22,016 bases of DNA from Lachnoclostridium sp. UBA2905 (GTDB taxonomy: Bacteria; Bacillota; Clostridia; Lachnospirales; Lachnospiraceae). Positions 13,395 to 21,141 of the stretch are shown here, piece after piece. The translations under genes were made by a program, and so were the position numbers. Every line of letters begins with the position of its first letter. The first letter of the stretch is position 1. The notes below the pieces were generated by a model that saw only the letters and a program-made list of their open reading frames with translations, did no database searches and was not told the origin of the DNA. The stretch is from contig DEDL01000010.1 of NCBI GenBank assembly GCA_002349525.1, forward strand, positions 33,781 through 55,796, in the 5' to 3' direction.

Positions 13395-14869
13395 TTGTTG
13401 GAGCAGGTCCCGGAGACCCGGGACTTATAACCGTAAAGGGACTTAATCTGATAAAAAACTGCGATGCCCTTATATATGACAGGCTTGGCACCAGGGAGCT
13501 TATAAGCCTTACTAAGGAAGGCTGCAAGAAAATATATGTGGGGAAAAAAGCCGGTGCTCATTATAAAAAACAGAATGAGATTAATGAAATACTCATAGAA
13601 GCCTGCCAGAAATATGATATGGTTGTGAGACTTAAGGGTGGTGATCCTTATGTGTTTGGCAGAGGTGGGGAAGAGATAATGGCTTTAAGAGAAGCAGACA
13701 TTCCCTATGAGGTGGTTCCGGGAATCACTTCCTCCATATCAGTGCCTGAGCTTAGTGGAATACCTGTAACTCACAGGGGGCTTGCAAGAAGCTTTCATGT
13801 TGTTACCGGGCATACAATGGACGATACAATGTCAGATATTAAAGCTTACGATGGCACAACTGTAATTCTTATGGGTCTGTCAAATCTTCCACAAATAGTC
13901 AAAAAACTTATTGAAGACGGAGCCAGTAAAAATACTCCGGTTTCTGTTATATCAAATGGAAGCCTGTCATTAGAAAAAAGAGTAACAGGAACTCTTGAAG
14001 ATATCATTTATAAGGTTAAAGAAGAAAACATAACATCTCCTGCCATAATTGTAACAGGGGAGGCAGCAGCATATGATTTCAGAGTCAGTAAAAATGATAG
14101 CTTACATAGTCTTGTGGGAAAGAGAATCGGTATAACTGCCACAAAGGCTTTAAGAGAAAAATTCGAAAATGAATTTATGAAGTATGGCGCCCGGGTTTAT
14201 ACCCTTTGTGACATGCAGCCTGATAGAACAAAGGAATATGGCTCATTTTCAGAAAAACTGCACAGTCTTAAGGATTATTCATGGGTGGTATTCACAAGCC
14301 GGAACGCCATAAATTTATTTTTTGATGAAATGGTAAATGAGAATATTGACTATAGAAGCCTGTGTGACATAAGGTTTGCAGTTATTGGAAGCGGAACAAA
14401 AAGAAGACTTTTGGAAAAGGGCTTCAGCCCGGATTATATGCCTGATGAATATACAGGCAGGGCTTTGGCAGAAGGACTTGCAGCCAATGTAGCTGATGGT
14501 GAAAAGCTTCTGATACCAAGAGCAGCAAGAGGCAGCCGTATACTTACTGAAATATTAGATGAACATAATATTTCTTATGATGACATGCCTATATATGATG
14601 TTAAAGGCAGAATGTATACAGATAAAACTATGGTAGACTGCTATGATATACTTGTATTTGCAAGCAGCTCAGGAGTAGATGCATTTTTTGCAAATGATGA
14701 GGGTATGGCAGCTGCTATAAAGAAGAGCAGGATTAAAACAGCATGTATAGGACAGATAACAGCAGATGAGCTTTTGAAATACGGTATTAAAGCAGACATA
14801 GTTCCTGAAAAATTTGATGTACCAGGAATGGTGGAAAGTGTGGTAAAATACTATAGTCAGATTGTATGA
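13379..14869 (+). CDS. cobA-hemD: Fusion: uroporphyrinogen-III methyltransferase (CobA) + synthase (HemD)
   Basis: Bifunctional 496-residue enzyme. The N-terminal SUMT domain (1 to about 245) methylates uroporphyrinogen III to precorrin-2 using SAM: VYLVGAGPGDPGLIT, YDRLG, VRLKGGDPYVFGRGGEE, VPGITS, PVTHRG. The C-terminal domain (about 250-496) is uroporphyrinogen-III synthase: GKRIGITATKA, WVVFTSRNAI, IPRAARGS, FASSSGVDAF, ACIGQITADEL. This fusion is known from clostridia. With the upstream dehydrogenase domain it completes the route to siroheme; precorrin-2 could also feed cobalamin. Ribosome binding site AAAAGGAG lies in the duplicated segment; start overlaps the preceding short ORF. Confidence 0.94.
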   Translation: MGIVYLVGAGPGDPGLITVKGLNLIKNCDALIYDRLGTRELISLTKEGCKKIYVGKKAGAHYKKQNEINEILIEACQKYDMVVRLKGGDPYVFGRGGEEIMALREADIPYEVVPGITSSISVPELSGIPVTHRGLARSFHVVTGHTMDDTMSDIKAYDGTTVILMGLSNLPQIVKKLIEDGASKNTPVSVISNGSLSLEKRVTGTLEDIIYKVKEENITSPAIIVTGEAAAYDFRVSKNDSLHSLVGKRIGITATKALREKFENEFMKYGARVYTLCDMQPDRTKEYGSFSEKLHSLKDYSWVVFTSRNAINLFFDEMVNENIDYRSLCDIRFAVIGSGTKRRLLEKGFSPDYMPDEYTGRALAEGLAANVADGEKLLIPRAARGSRILTEILDEHNISYDDMPIYDVKGRMYTDKTMVDCYDILVFASSSGVDAFFANDEGMAAAIKKSRIKTACIGQITADELLKYGIKADIVPEKFDVPGMVESVVKYYSQIV

Positions 14870-14884
14870 ATAGGGAGAAAGAAT

Positions 14885-15856
14885 ATGTTAAGATTAAGAA
14901 GACTTAGAAATAATGAAAATATAAGAAGCCTGGTCAGGGAGACAAGAGTATGTAAGGATGATCTTGTATATCCTGTATTTGTATGTGAAGGACAGAATGT
15001 AAAAAATCCTGTAGATTCAATGCCGGAAATATATCAGTATTCAATTGATGCATTTGATGAAGAGCTTGACAGAATATGCAGGGCAGGAATAAAGGCAATC
15101 CTTATATTTGGAATACCTGATCACAAGGATGAGTGCGGAAGCGGGGCCTATGATGAGAATGGTATCACACAAAGAGCAGTAAGACATATTAAGGAAAAGT
15201 GTCCTGACATGATAGTAATTGCAGATGTATGCCTGTGTGAATACACCTCCCACGGACACTGTGGACTTATTCATAATGGTGAGATCCTGAATGATGAGAC
15301 ACTGCCACTCCTTGCAAAAATGGCAGTATCTCTTGCAAAGGCCGGAGCAGATATTATTGCACCATCAGATATGATGGATGGACATACAAGGGTTATACGC
15401 CAGGCACTTGATGACAATGGGTACAAAAATACACTTATTATGGGGTACAGTGCCAAATTTGCCTCAGGTTATTATTCACCATTCAGGGATGCTGCCCATT
15501 CATCTCCATCATTTGGCGACAGAAAAACATATCAGATGGACCCGGCTAATGGAAGAGAAGCACTGAGAGAATGTGAGGCAGATATTGAAGAGGGTGCCGA
15601 TATCATTATGGTAAAGCCGGGACTTGCATATCTTGACATTGTTAAGGCGGCTTCAGACAGATACGATTATCCGCTGGCTATATATAATGTAAGCGGTGAA
15701 TATTCCATGGTAAAGGCAGCAGCCATGAATGGCTGGATAGACGAGAAAAGAATAGTTATGGAGAATATGATGGCTATGAAACGTGCCGGAGCAAAGATAA
15801 TAATAACCTACCATGCACTTATGGTTGCAAAGTGGCTTGACGAGGAGACATTATGA
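14885..15856 (+). CDS. hemB: Porphobilinogen synthase (ALA dehydratase)
   Basis: Condenses two 5-aminolevulinates to porphobilinogen in the cytoplasm. 323 residues, standard length. Zinc-type active site C116, C118, C126 (DVCLCEYTSHGHCG) and both catalytic lysines, K191 in MGYSAKFAS and K244 in MVKPGLAYLD. AGGGAGAAAG precedes the ATG 15 bp after cobA-hemD. The stop overlaps the hemL start by 4 bp (ATGA). Confidence 0.95.
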   Translation: MLRLRRLRNNENIRSLVRETRVCKDDLVYPVFVCEGQNVKNPVDSMPEIYQYSIDAFDEELDRICRAGIKAILIFGIPDHKDECGSGAYDENGITQRAVRHIKEKCPDMIVIADVCLCEYTSHGHCGLIHNGEILNDETLPLLAKMAVSLAKAGADIIAPSDMMDGHTRVIRQALDDNGYKNTLIMGYSAKFASGYYSPFRDAAHSSPSFGDRKTYQMDPANGREALRECEADIEEGADIIMVKPGLAYLDIVKAASDRYDYPLAIYNVSGEYSMVKAAAMNGWIDEKRIVMENMMAMKRAGAKIIITYHALMVAKWLDEETL

Positions 15857-17121
15857 ATACATCAAAATCAAAGGACTTATTTGAAAAATCAAATACATGT
15901 ATACCCGGAGGAGTGAATTCACCGGTAAGAGCATACAGGGCAGTTAACAGAACTCCTTTATTTATTGAAAAGGGAAAGGGCTCACATATTACGGATGTTG
16001 ACGGCAATGACTATATTGATTATGTATGCTCATGGGGTCCGGGAATTCTTGGGCATGGAAAGGATATTGTAATTGAGGCGGTTAAGGAAGCCTGCGATAA
16101 GGGACTTACCTTCGGTGCACCTACTGAAAAAGAATATGAGATTGCCATGCTTATCAAGAAAATGATGCCTTCAATGGCAATGACACGTATGGTAAGTTCA
16201 GGAACTGAAGCTGTTATGAGTGCTATAAGGACAGCACGTGGTTTTACAGGACGTGACTACATTGTGAAATTCAGGGGCTGTTACCACGGCCATTCAGATG
16301 GACTATTGGTAAAGGCAGGCTCTGGCGCACTTACAGGAGGGCAGCCTGACAGTCTTGGAGTTCCGGCTGATTTTACAAAATATACACTTGTTGCAGAATA
16401 TAACAGTGAAGAATCTGTGGAAAATATATTTAAAAATTTTGCTGATAAGATTGCAGCAGTTGTAGTAGAGCCTGTTGCAGCCAATATGGGAGTTGTTCCA
16501 CCAAAAGAAGGATTCCTGCAGTTTTTAAGGAATATAACTGACAAATATGGTTCATTATTAATATTTGATGAGGTTATTACCGGCTTCAGACTTTCTACCG
16601 GTGGAGCACAGGAATATTATGGTGTAGAACCGGATATAACAACTCTTGGAAAAATTGTTGGAGGCGGAATGCCTGTTGGAGCTTATGGCGGAAGAAAAGA
16701 GATTATGGAAATGGTTGCACCTGTAGGTGGAGTATATCAGGCAGGAACTCTTTCGGGTAATCCTATCGCCATGACAGCAGGATTAACAACTCTCAGATAT
16801 CTTGACAGTCACAGGGAGATATATGACAAAATAGACAAGAATGCCCAGTGCCTTGAAAAAGCATACAGGGAAAAGCTTGGCAATAAGGTATGGATTAACC
16901 GTGTAGGTTCACTTATGAGTGTGTTCTTTACGCCAGAGGAAGTTAAGGACATGGACAGTGCGCTTGAGTCAGATACAAAGGCTTATGCAGATTATTTTTC
17001 GTATATGATTGACAACGGAATATATATTGCACCATCACAGTTTGAGGCAATGTTTATATCAGATGCACATGGCGATTATGAAATTAGCAAAACATGTGAG
17101 GTTATAAGAAAATTACCTTAA
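15853..17121 (+). CDS. hemL: Glutamate-1-semialdehyde 2,1-aminomutase
   Basis: PLP enzyme making 5-aminolevulinate from the HemA product. 422 residues as usual. Motifs: PGGVNSPVRAY near the start, VSSGTEAVMSAIR, YHGHSDGLLVKAGSGA (gating loop), FDEVITGFR with D239, PLP lysine K267 in TLGKIVGGGMPVGA, and YQAGTLSGNP. Overlaps the hemB end by 4 bp. The pathway order on the chromosome (A, C, D, B, L) is complete for uroporphyrinogen III. Confidence 0.95.
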   Translation: MNTSKSKDLFEKSNTCIPGGVNSPVRAYRAVNRTPLFIEKGKGSHITDVDGNDYIDYVCSWGPGILGHGKDIVIEAVKEACDKGLTFGAPTEKEYEIAMLIKKMMPSMAMTRMVSSGTEAVMSAIRTARGFTGRDYIVKFRGCYHGHSDGLLVKAGSGALTGGQPDSLGVPADFTKYTLVAEYNSEESVENIFKNFADKIAAVVVEPVAANMGVVPPKEGFLQFLRNITDKYGSLLIFDEVITGFRLSTGGAQEYYGVEPDITTLGKIVGGGMPVGAYGGRKEIMEMVAPVGGVYQAGTLSGNPIAMTAGLTTLRYLDSHREIYDKIDKNAQCLEKAYREKLGNKVWINRVGSLMSVFFTPEEVKDMDSALESDTKAYADYFSYMIDNGIYIAPSQFEAMFISDAHGDYEISKTCEVIRKLP

Positions 17122-17131
17122 GGAGAAAAAT

Positions 17132-18058
17132 ATGAAGGATTTGGTTATTATAGGAAGTGGTCCTGCCGGACTTTCTGCGGCAGTATATGCATATAGAGGA
17201 ATGCTTGATGTAACAGTTGTTGAAAAACAGCCATTTAGCGGTGGACAGATAGTTAACACAGAGCAGGTAGATAATTATCTTGGATTATGTGGCATAAATG
17301 GATTTGATATGGGTATGAAATTCAGGGAGCATGTAGATAGCTTTAATGTTCCTTTTACAGAAGGCGAAGTAATTGGAATTGAGCAGCTTGCAGACAAAAA
17401 AGGTTTTAAGCTGACCCTGGATGATAATGATACAATAGAAACAAAAACAGTACTTATTGCAACAGGTGCTTCACACAAAAAGCTTGGTATTGAGGGTGAA
17501 AATAAATTTGCAGGAGCCGGGGTTTCATATTGTGCAACCTGCGACGGTGCATTTTTCAAAAATAAAGAGGTTGCTCTTGTTGGTGGTGGAGATGTTGCCT
17601 TAGAGGATGCACTTTATTTGTCTAAAATATGCAAAAAGGTCTATCTCATTCACAGAAGAGAGGGGCTTCGTGGTGCAAAGGTATTACAGGAAAAAATGAA
17701 AAAGACAGAAAACATTGAATTCCTGCCTTTCTATGAAATAGAAAGCATTAATGGAGAAAATGTTGTTGAGAGCCTTACAATAGTTAATAATAAGACTAAA
17801 GAAAAGAAGGAACTTAGTGTATCAGGATTATTTGTTGCTATTGGAATGGAACCACATACTGATTTTGCAAAAGGAATTGTAGCTATGGATGATGCAGGAT
17901 ATATTAAGGCATCTGAGGATGGCATAACAGATACACCTGGAATATTTGTTGCCGGAGATGTAAGAACCAAGAATCTCAGGCAAGTTGTAACTGCTGTGTC
18001 AGATGGTGCTAATGGGGTTTATTCGATTCTTAGCTATATGGAGAAGGAGGAGATATAA
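17132..18058 (+). CDS. trxB: Thioredoxin reductase
   Basis: FAD/NADPH enzyme that reduces thioredoxin. 308 residues; FAD motif GSGPAGLSAAVYA at 8-20, redox pair C134-A-T-C137 (SYCATCDGAFF), NADPH motif VGGGDVALEDALYL, and the C-terminal FVAGDVRTKNLRQVVTAVSDG. Start after AAGGAGA, 10 bp past hemL. The likely partner is the CIPC thioredoxin at 8641, giving reducing power to the sulfur enzymes of the same gene run; it may also serve general thiol redox. Its stop is directly followed by the TTG of the regulator gene. Confidence 0.93.
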   Translation: MKDLVIIGSGPAGLSAAVYAYRGMLDVTVVEKQPFSGGQIVNTEQVDNYLGLCGINGFDMGMKFREHVDSFNVPFTEGEVIGIEQLADKKGFKLTLDDNDTIETKTVLIATGASHKKLGIEGENKFAGAGVSYCATCDGAFFKNKEVALVGGGDVALEDALYLSKICKKVYLIHRREGLRGAKVLQEKMKKTENIEFLPFYEIESINGENVVESLTIVNNKTKEKKELSVSGLFVAIGMEPHTDFAKGIVAMDDAGYIKASEDGITDTPGIFVAGDVRTKNLRQVVTAVSDGANGVYSILSYMEKEEI

Positions 18059-18496
18059 TTGTTAATATCCACAAAGGGGCAGTATGCAATGAGGATCATG
18101 ATTGATCTGGCTATAAATTATACAGGAAATGCTGTAACAGTTAAGGCTATTGCAGGAAGGCAGGGTATATCTGAAAAGTATCTTGAACAGATAATATCTT
18201 CACTTTCAAAGGCCGGTTACGTTAAAAGTACAAGGGGAGCCAGGGGAGGCTACCGTCTTGTAAATAAACCGGAGGAATATACTGTAGGTATGATTCTTCG
18301 TACAGTTGAGGGAGATATATCACCTGTTGATGTTCAGGAAACCTCTGAAGATGGTGCCTATGTTGCAGTTGACAGTGTTATAAATGATGTTTGGGATAAG
18401 CTGGCTGATGCTATTAATGATGTTGTTGATAATATTACTGTTGATGATCTTGTTAGGAATTATAATGAGAGGGCAGGGTATGTGTACTTCATTTGA
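18059..18496 (+). CDS. cymR: Rrf2-family repressor, CymR-like
   Basis: A 145-residue winged-helix regulator. N-terminus LISTKGQYAMRIMIDLA, recognition region SEKYLEQIISSLSKAGYV followed by KSTRGARGGYRL, then VEGDISPVDVQE and a C-terminal AGYVYFI closely resemble Bacillus CymR, the repressor of cysteine and sulfur metabolism that works with CysK. There is no cysteine in the whole protein, which excludes an iron-sulfur sensor of IscR type. TTG start with GGAGGAG upstream, immediately after trxB. The matching operator candidate is the 27-bp palindrome on the cysK promoter. It ends the long co-directional gene run, so it may control its own transcription. Confidence 0.87.
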   Translation: MLISTKGQYAMRIMIDLAINYTGNAVTVKAIAGRQGISEKYLEQIISSLSKAGYVKSTRGARGGYRLVNKPEEYTVGMILRTVEGDISPVDVQETSEDGAYVAVDSVINDVWDKLADAINDVVDNITVDDLVRNYNERAGYVYFI

Positions 18497-18511
18497 GGTG
18501 GTATTCTCATA

Positions 18512-18586
18512 TATAGGTTGTGCGAAACACTCACGTTATAGGTTGTGCGAAACACTCAAGTTATAGGTTGTGCAAAACACCCAATG
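18512..18586. repeat. 25-bp direct repeat, 3 units
   Basis: TATAGGTTGTGCGAAACACT starts units at 18512, 18537 and 18562, each 25 bp apart. The third (TATAGGTTGTGCAAAACAC) is the left end of the palindromic element that follows, so this is a triplication of that element's terminus. Confidence 0.85.
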
Positions 18587-18714
18587 CCATTAGCAGCGCG
18601 CTCTCGCTCCGGCTCATCGCAGTGGTTCTAAATTCATAGCATCGCTATGCTCGCTATTCATTAAGAACCAGCGATTTCACAGGGCTGCACATGGCAATTG
18701 TGTCTTTTGCACAA
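18568..18714. mobile_element. 147-bp palindromic MITE-like element
   Basis: The ends are inverted copies: TTGTGCAAAA at 18568 and TTTTGCACAA ending at 18714. Inversion continues imperfectly inwards (CAATGCCAT/ATGGCAATTG, GCAGC/GCTGC) to TGGTTCT/AGAACCA around a core with CATAGC-ATC-GCTATG. It encodes no protein. Such small imperfect palindromes are typical of MITE or REP-like elements moved by a transposase in trans. No target-site duplication is clear. It lies just after cymR and may act as a transcript 3' end structure. Confidence 0.6.
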
Positions 18715-18798
18715 AAATATTTTGACTACTATTGGTTGTATTGGCAGTTACTGCTTCGTAGTTTATTAATGATGAATAATTCTAATAAAATTTACTAC

Positions 18799-18827
18799 TT
18801 GTATTATATTATGTTATGGTTTATAAT
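18799..18827 (+). promoter_or_regulatory. Promoter of the rib operon
   Basis: TTGTAT (18799-18804), 17-bp spacer, perfect TATAAT (18822-18827). Transcription would start near 18834, shortly before the riboswitch. Confidence 0.65.
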
Positions 18828-18847
18828 GACCTTCGAAAAGAGAATAG

Positions 18848-18983
18848 TTTCTTCGGGGCAGGGTGAGATTCCCGACCGACGGTGATGTATCATGATTGGT
18901 GATATGTAAGTCCGTGAACTGCCATTTCTGGTAGCCGATCCGGTGTGAATCCGGAACCGACAGTAAAGTCTGGATGGAAGAAG
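18848..18983 (+). ncRNA. FMN riboswitch aptamer (RFN element)
   Basis: Clear match to the conserved FMN aptamer: P1 formed by TTTCTTC (18848-18854) and GAAGAAG (18977-18983), then GGGGCAGGGTGAGATTCCC, GACCGACGGTGAT, AGTCCGTGA, CCGGTGTGAATCCGG, CCGACAGTAAAGTCTGGATG. It precedes riboflavin genes, where FMN binding lowers expression. A terminator at 19247-19270 indicates control of transcription termination. Confidence 0.96.
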
Positions 18984-18995
18984 AATGAAGACATA

Positions 18996-19065
18996 TGGAT
19001 ATTAAGAATAGAATATCAGGTATAGAATACTAAGCATAGAATATTAGGTATATAATATGTTGTAT
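18996..19065. repeat. 14-bp tandem array, 5 units
   Basis: AGAATATCAGGTAT-type units start at 18996, 19010, 19024, 19038 and 19052. The first and last are the most diverged. Confidence 0.75.
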
Positions 19066-19091
19066 GATGTGAATTTTGATATTTATTCTAT

Positions 19092-19192
19092 AGCAGATTG
19101 CAGATAGCAGTTTGTAGCTTGTGGATAGCAATTTGCAGATAACAGCTTGTAGCTTGCGGATAGCAACTTGCAAACAGCAGTTTGCAGTTGCC
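19092..19192. repeat. 35-bp tandem array with GCAG/TTTG sub-repeats
   Basis: AGCAGTTTGTAGCTTGTGGA-type units start at 19106, 19141 and 19176 (35 bp apart, the last partial). Shorter related AGCAGATTGCAGAT pieces lie inside and before them. In the RNA this region is rich in self-similar TTGCAG/TAGC elements. Confidence 0.75.
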
Positions 19193-19246
19193 TTAGTGTA
19201 TTTTATATTTATATGTGTCTTCAAATGGTATTATTTTGGATTTAGG

Positions 19247-19270
19247 CCCCTGATGTTTCAGGGGTTTTTT
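19247..19270 (+). terminator. Riboswitch-controlled terminator before ribD
   Basis: CCCCTGA, loop TGTT, TCAGGGG, then six T. It lies 25 bp before the ribD start and downstream of the FMN aptamer, so it is the likely off-switch. GGGGC in the aptamer (18855-18859) is complementary to GCCCC at 19246-19250, one possible antiterminator contact. Confidence 0.88.
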
Positions 19271-19294
19271 ATTTGTGCAGGAAGGAGTTTTGTA

Positions 19295-20398
19295 ATGTCA
19301 TTTAATAGCGAAATGGACAGAGAATATATGCTTCGTGCAATTGAACTGGCAAAGAAGGGTAAAGGTTTTACCAATCCTAATCCTCTTGTTGGTGCAGTTA
19401 TTGTAAAGGATGGCAGGATAATTGGTGAAGGATATCATGCCAAATATGGAGAGCTTCATGCAGAGCGTAATGCTATAGCATCACTTAAGGAATCTGCGGA
19501 AGGAGCAATTATATATGTAACACTTGAGCCTTGCTGCCATTATGGTAAGACGCCACCATGTACGGAAGCTATAATAGAGAATAAGATAGCAAAAGTAGTG
19601 ATCGGTTCAAGGGATCCTAATCCCAAGGTGTCAGGTAAGGGTGTTAAGGCCCTGGAGGCTGCCGGAATTGAAGTGGTATGTGATTATATGAGAGAAGAAT
19701 GCGACAGGCTTAACCCGGTATTTTTCCATTATATACAGACGGGACTGCCTTATGTCACACTGAAATATGCCATGACAGCTGACGGAAAGACAGCAACAAA
19801 AACCGGCGCATCAAAGTGGATAACCGGTGAAAGTGCCAGAGAATATGTACAGATTCTAAGAAGTGAGAATACCGGAATAATGGCAGGAATAGGAACAGTA
19901 CTTGCAGATGACCCTATGCTCAATGTGAGAATAGAAGGAAAACGCAATCCTGTAAGAATTATATGCGACTCGGCATTAAGGATACCTGTTGAGTCAAAGC
20001 TTTGTAAAAGTGCAGGAGAATATCCACTTGTGGTTGCATATACAGAGGCAGATGATGATAAGCTTAAAAAGCTTACAGACATGGGTGTTACGCTCATAAA
20101 GGTAAATAAGGCTAAAGACGGCAGGGGAGTAAATCTTAATGAGCTTATGACCAGACTTGGCCAGATGAAGATAGATTCAATTCTTGTTGAAGGTGGTGCC
20201 ACACTTAATGAGAGCGCTTTAAAAGCAGGCATAGTCAAGGAGATAAAAGCATTTATAGCTCCTAAAATATTTGGGGGCAGTGCTCTTACAGCTGTAGAAG
20301 GATGTGGCGTATGTGAGCCTGGTGAAGCCTATTCATTTAAGGTAAATGATGTGCGTATGATAGGTGAGGATGTTCTTATATCTATGGGAGGTGCCTGA
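19295..20398 (+). CDS. ribD: Bifunctional riboflavin deaminase/reductase
   Basis: Second and third steps of riboflavin synthesis. 367 residues: N-terminal deaminase (about 5-145) with zinc site H55-A-E57 and C80/C89 in EPCCHYGKTPPC, and C-terminal NADPH-dependent reductase (about 147-367; TLKYAMTADGKTAT, GIGTVLADDPMLNVR, LVEGGATLN). Start at 19295 after AAGGAG; the frame is open further upstream but only through the leader and terminator. Under FMN-riboswitch control. Stop overlaps ribE (TGATG). Confidence 0.95.
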   Translation: MSFNSEMDREYMLRAIELAKKGKGFTNPNPLVGAVIVKDGRIIGEGYHAKYGELHAERNAIASLKESAEGAIIYVTLEPCCHYGKTPPCTEAIIENKIAKVVIGSRDPNPKVSGKGVKALEAAGIEVVCDYMREECDRLNPVFFHYIQTGLPYVTLKYAMTADGKTATKTGASKWITGESAREYVQILRSENTGIMAGIGTVLADDPMLNVRIEGKRNPVRIICDSALRIPVESKLCKSAGEYPLVVAYTEADDDKLKKLTDMGVTLIKVNKAKDGRGVNLNELMTRLGQMKIDSILVEGGATLNESALKAGIVKEIKAFIAPKIFGGSALTAVEGCGVCEPGEAYSFKVNDVRMIGEDVLISMGGA

Positions 20399-21066
20399 TG
20401 TTTACAGGAATAGTTGAAGAAACGGGACTTATAAAGAACCTTTCAATAATGGGAAGTTCAGGAACTATAGCAATTAAAGCGAAAAAGGTTCTTGAGAATA
20501 CAAAAATCGGTGATAGTATTGCAGTTAACGGAATATGCCTTACGGTAACAAGAATAACAGAGGATGGATTTACAGCAGATGTAATGGCTGAGACAGTAAG
20601 ACGAAGCAGCCTGTCTGAATGTAAGAATGGCGACAGGGTCAACCTTGAAAGGGCTATGGCTGCTGACGGAAGATTTGGCGGACACATAGTATCAGGTCAT
20701 ATTGACGGTACTGGAACCATAACATCAATGGTAAGAGAAGAAAATGCCATATGGGTCACAATCAAGGCGGCGCCAGGGGTAATGTACTATATAGTTGAGA
20801 AAGGTTCCATATGTATAGATGGAATCAGCCTTACAGTTGCAGCGGTTTCGGATGATGAATTCAAGGTGTCAGTAATCCCACACACAGGAGAAGAGACTAC
20901 CCTGCTGAAAAAAAGTCCGGGTAACCTTGTTAATCTTGAAAATGATGTGGTTGGCAAATACATTGAAAGATTTGTTACAAAAGAAAAACCGGCCTGCGAA
21001 GGTGATAAAACAGAAAATGATAAGAAATCAGGCATTACCATGGAAATGTTAGAAAGTCTGTTATGA
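20398..21066 (+). CDS. ribE: Riboflavin synthase alpha chain
   Basis: Final riboflavin step, dismutation of two dimethyl-ribityllumazines. 222 residues made of two similar lumazine-binding halves: MFTGIVEETG and GDSIAVNGICLTV in the first, GHIVSGHIDGTG and GSICIDGISLTV in the second, as in all members. Start coupled to the ribD stop. A charged 20-residue tail (about 200-222) extends beyond the usual fold. Confidence 0.95.
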   Translation: MFTGIVEETGLIKNLSIMGSSGTIAIKAKKVLENTKIGDSIAVNGICLTVTRITEDGFTADVMAETVRRSSLSECKNGDRVNLERAMAADGRFGGHIVSGHIDGTGTITSMVREENAIWVTIKAAPGVMYYIVEKGSICIDGISLTVAAVSDDEFKVSVIPHTGEETTLLKKSPGNLVNLENDVVGKYIERFVTKEKPACEGDKTENDKKSGITMEMLESLL

Positions 21067-21141
21067 TAGAAATAATGAGATAAAGTATTAATGAAACAAA
21101 ATATCGAATAAAAACCATAAAAATAAAAGTGAGGGATAGAT

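Larger units (their letters stand above)
18986..19223 (+). promoter_or_regulatory. 12-bp stem enclosing the repeat-filled expression platform
   Basis: Bases 18986-18997 (TGAAGACATATG) pair with 19212-19223 (TATGTGTCTTCA) over 12 contiguous pairs, two of them G-T. Everything between, about 214 nt, is mostly repeats and would be looped out, bringing the aptamer near the terminator. Confidence 0.55.

Noticed and set aside
18691..18885. 64-codon ORF before the riboswitch
   Set aside because: It starts in the palindromic element, lacks a ribosome binding site and runs through the rib promoter into the aptamer.
19030..19224. Minus-strand ORF in the riboswitch leader
   Set aside because: It is a translation of the 14-bp and 35-bp arrays with no ribosome binding site, and it overlaps the leader RNA antisense.
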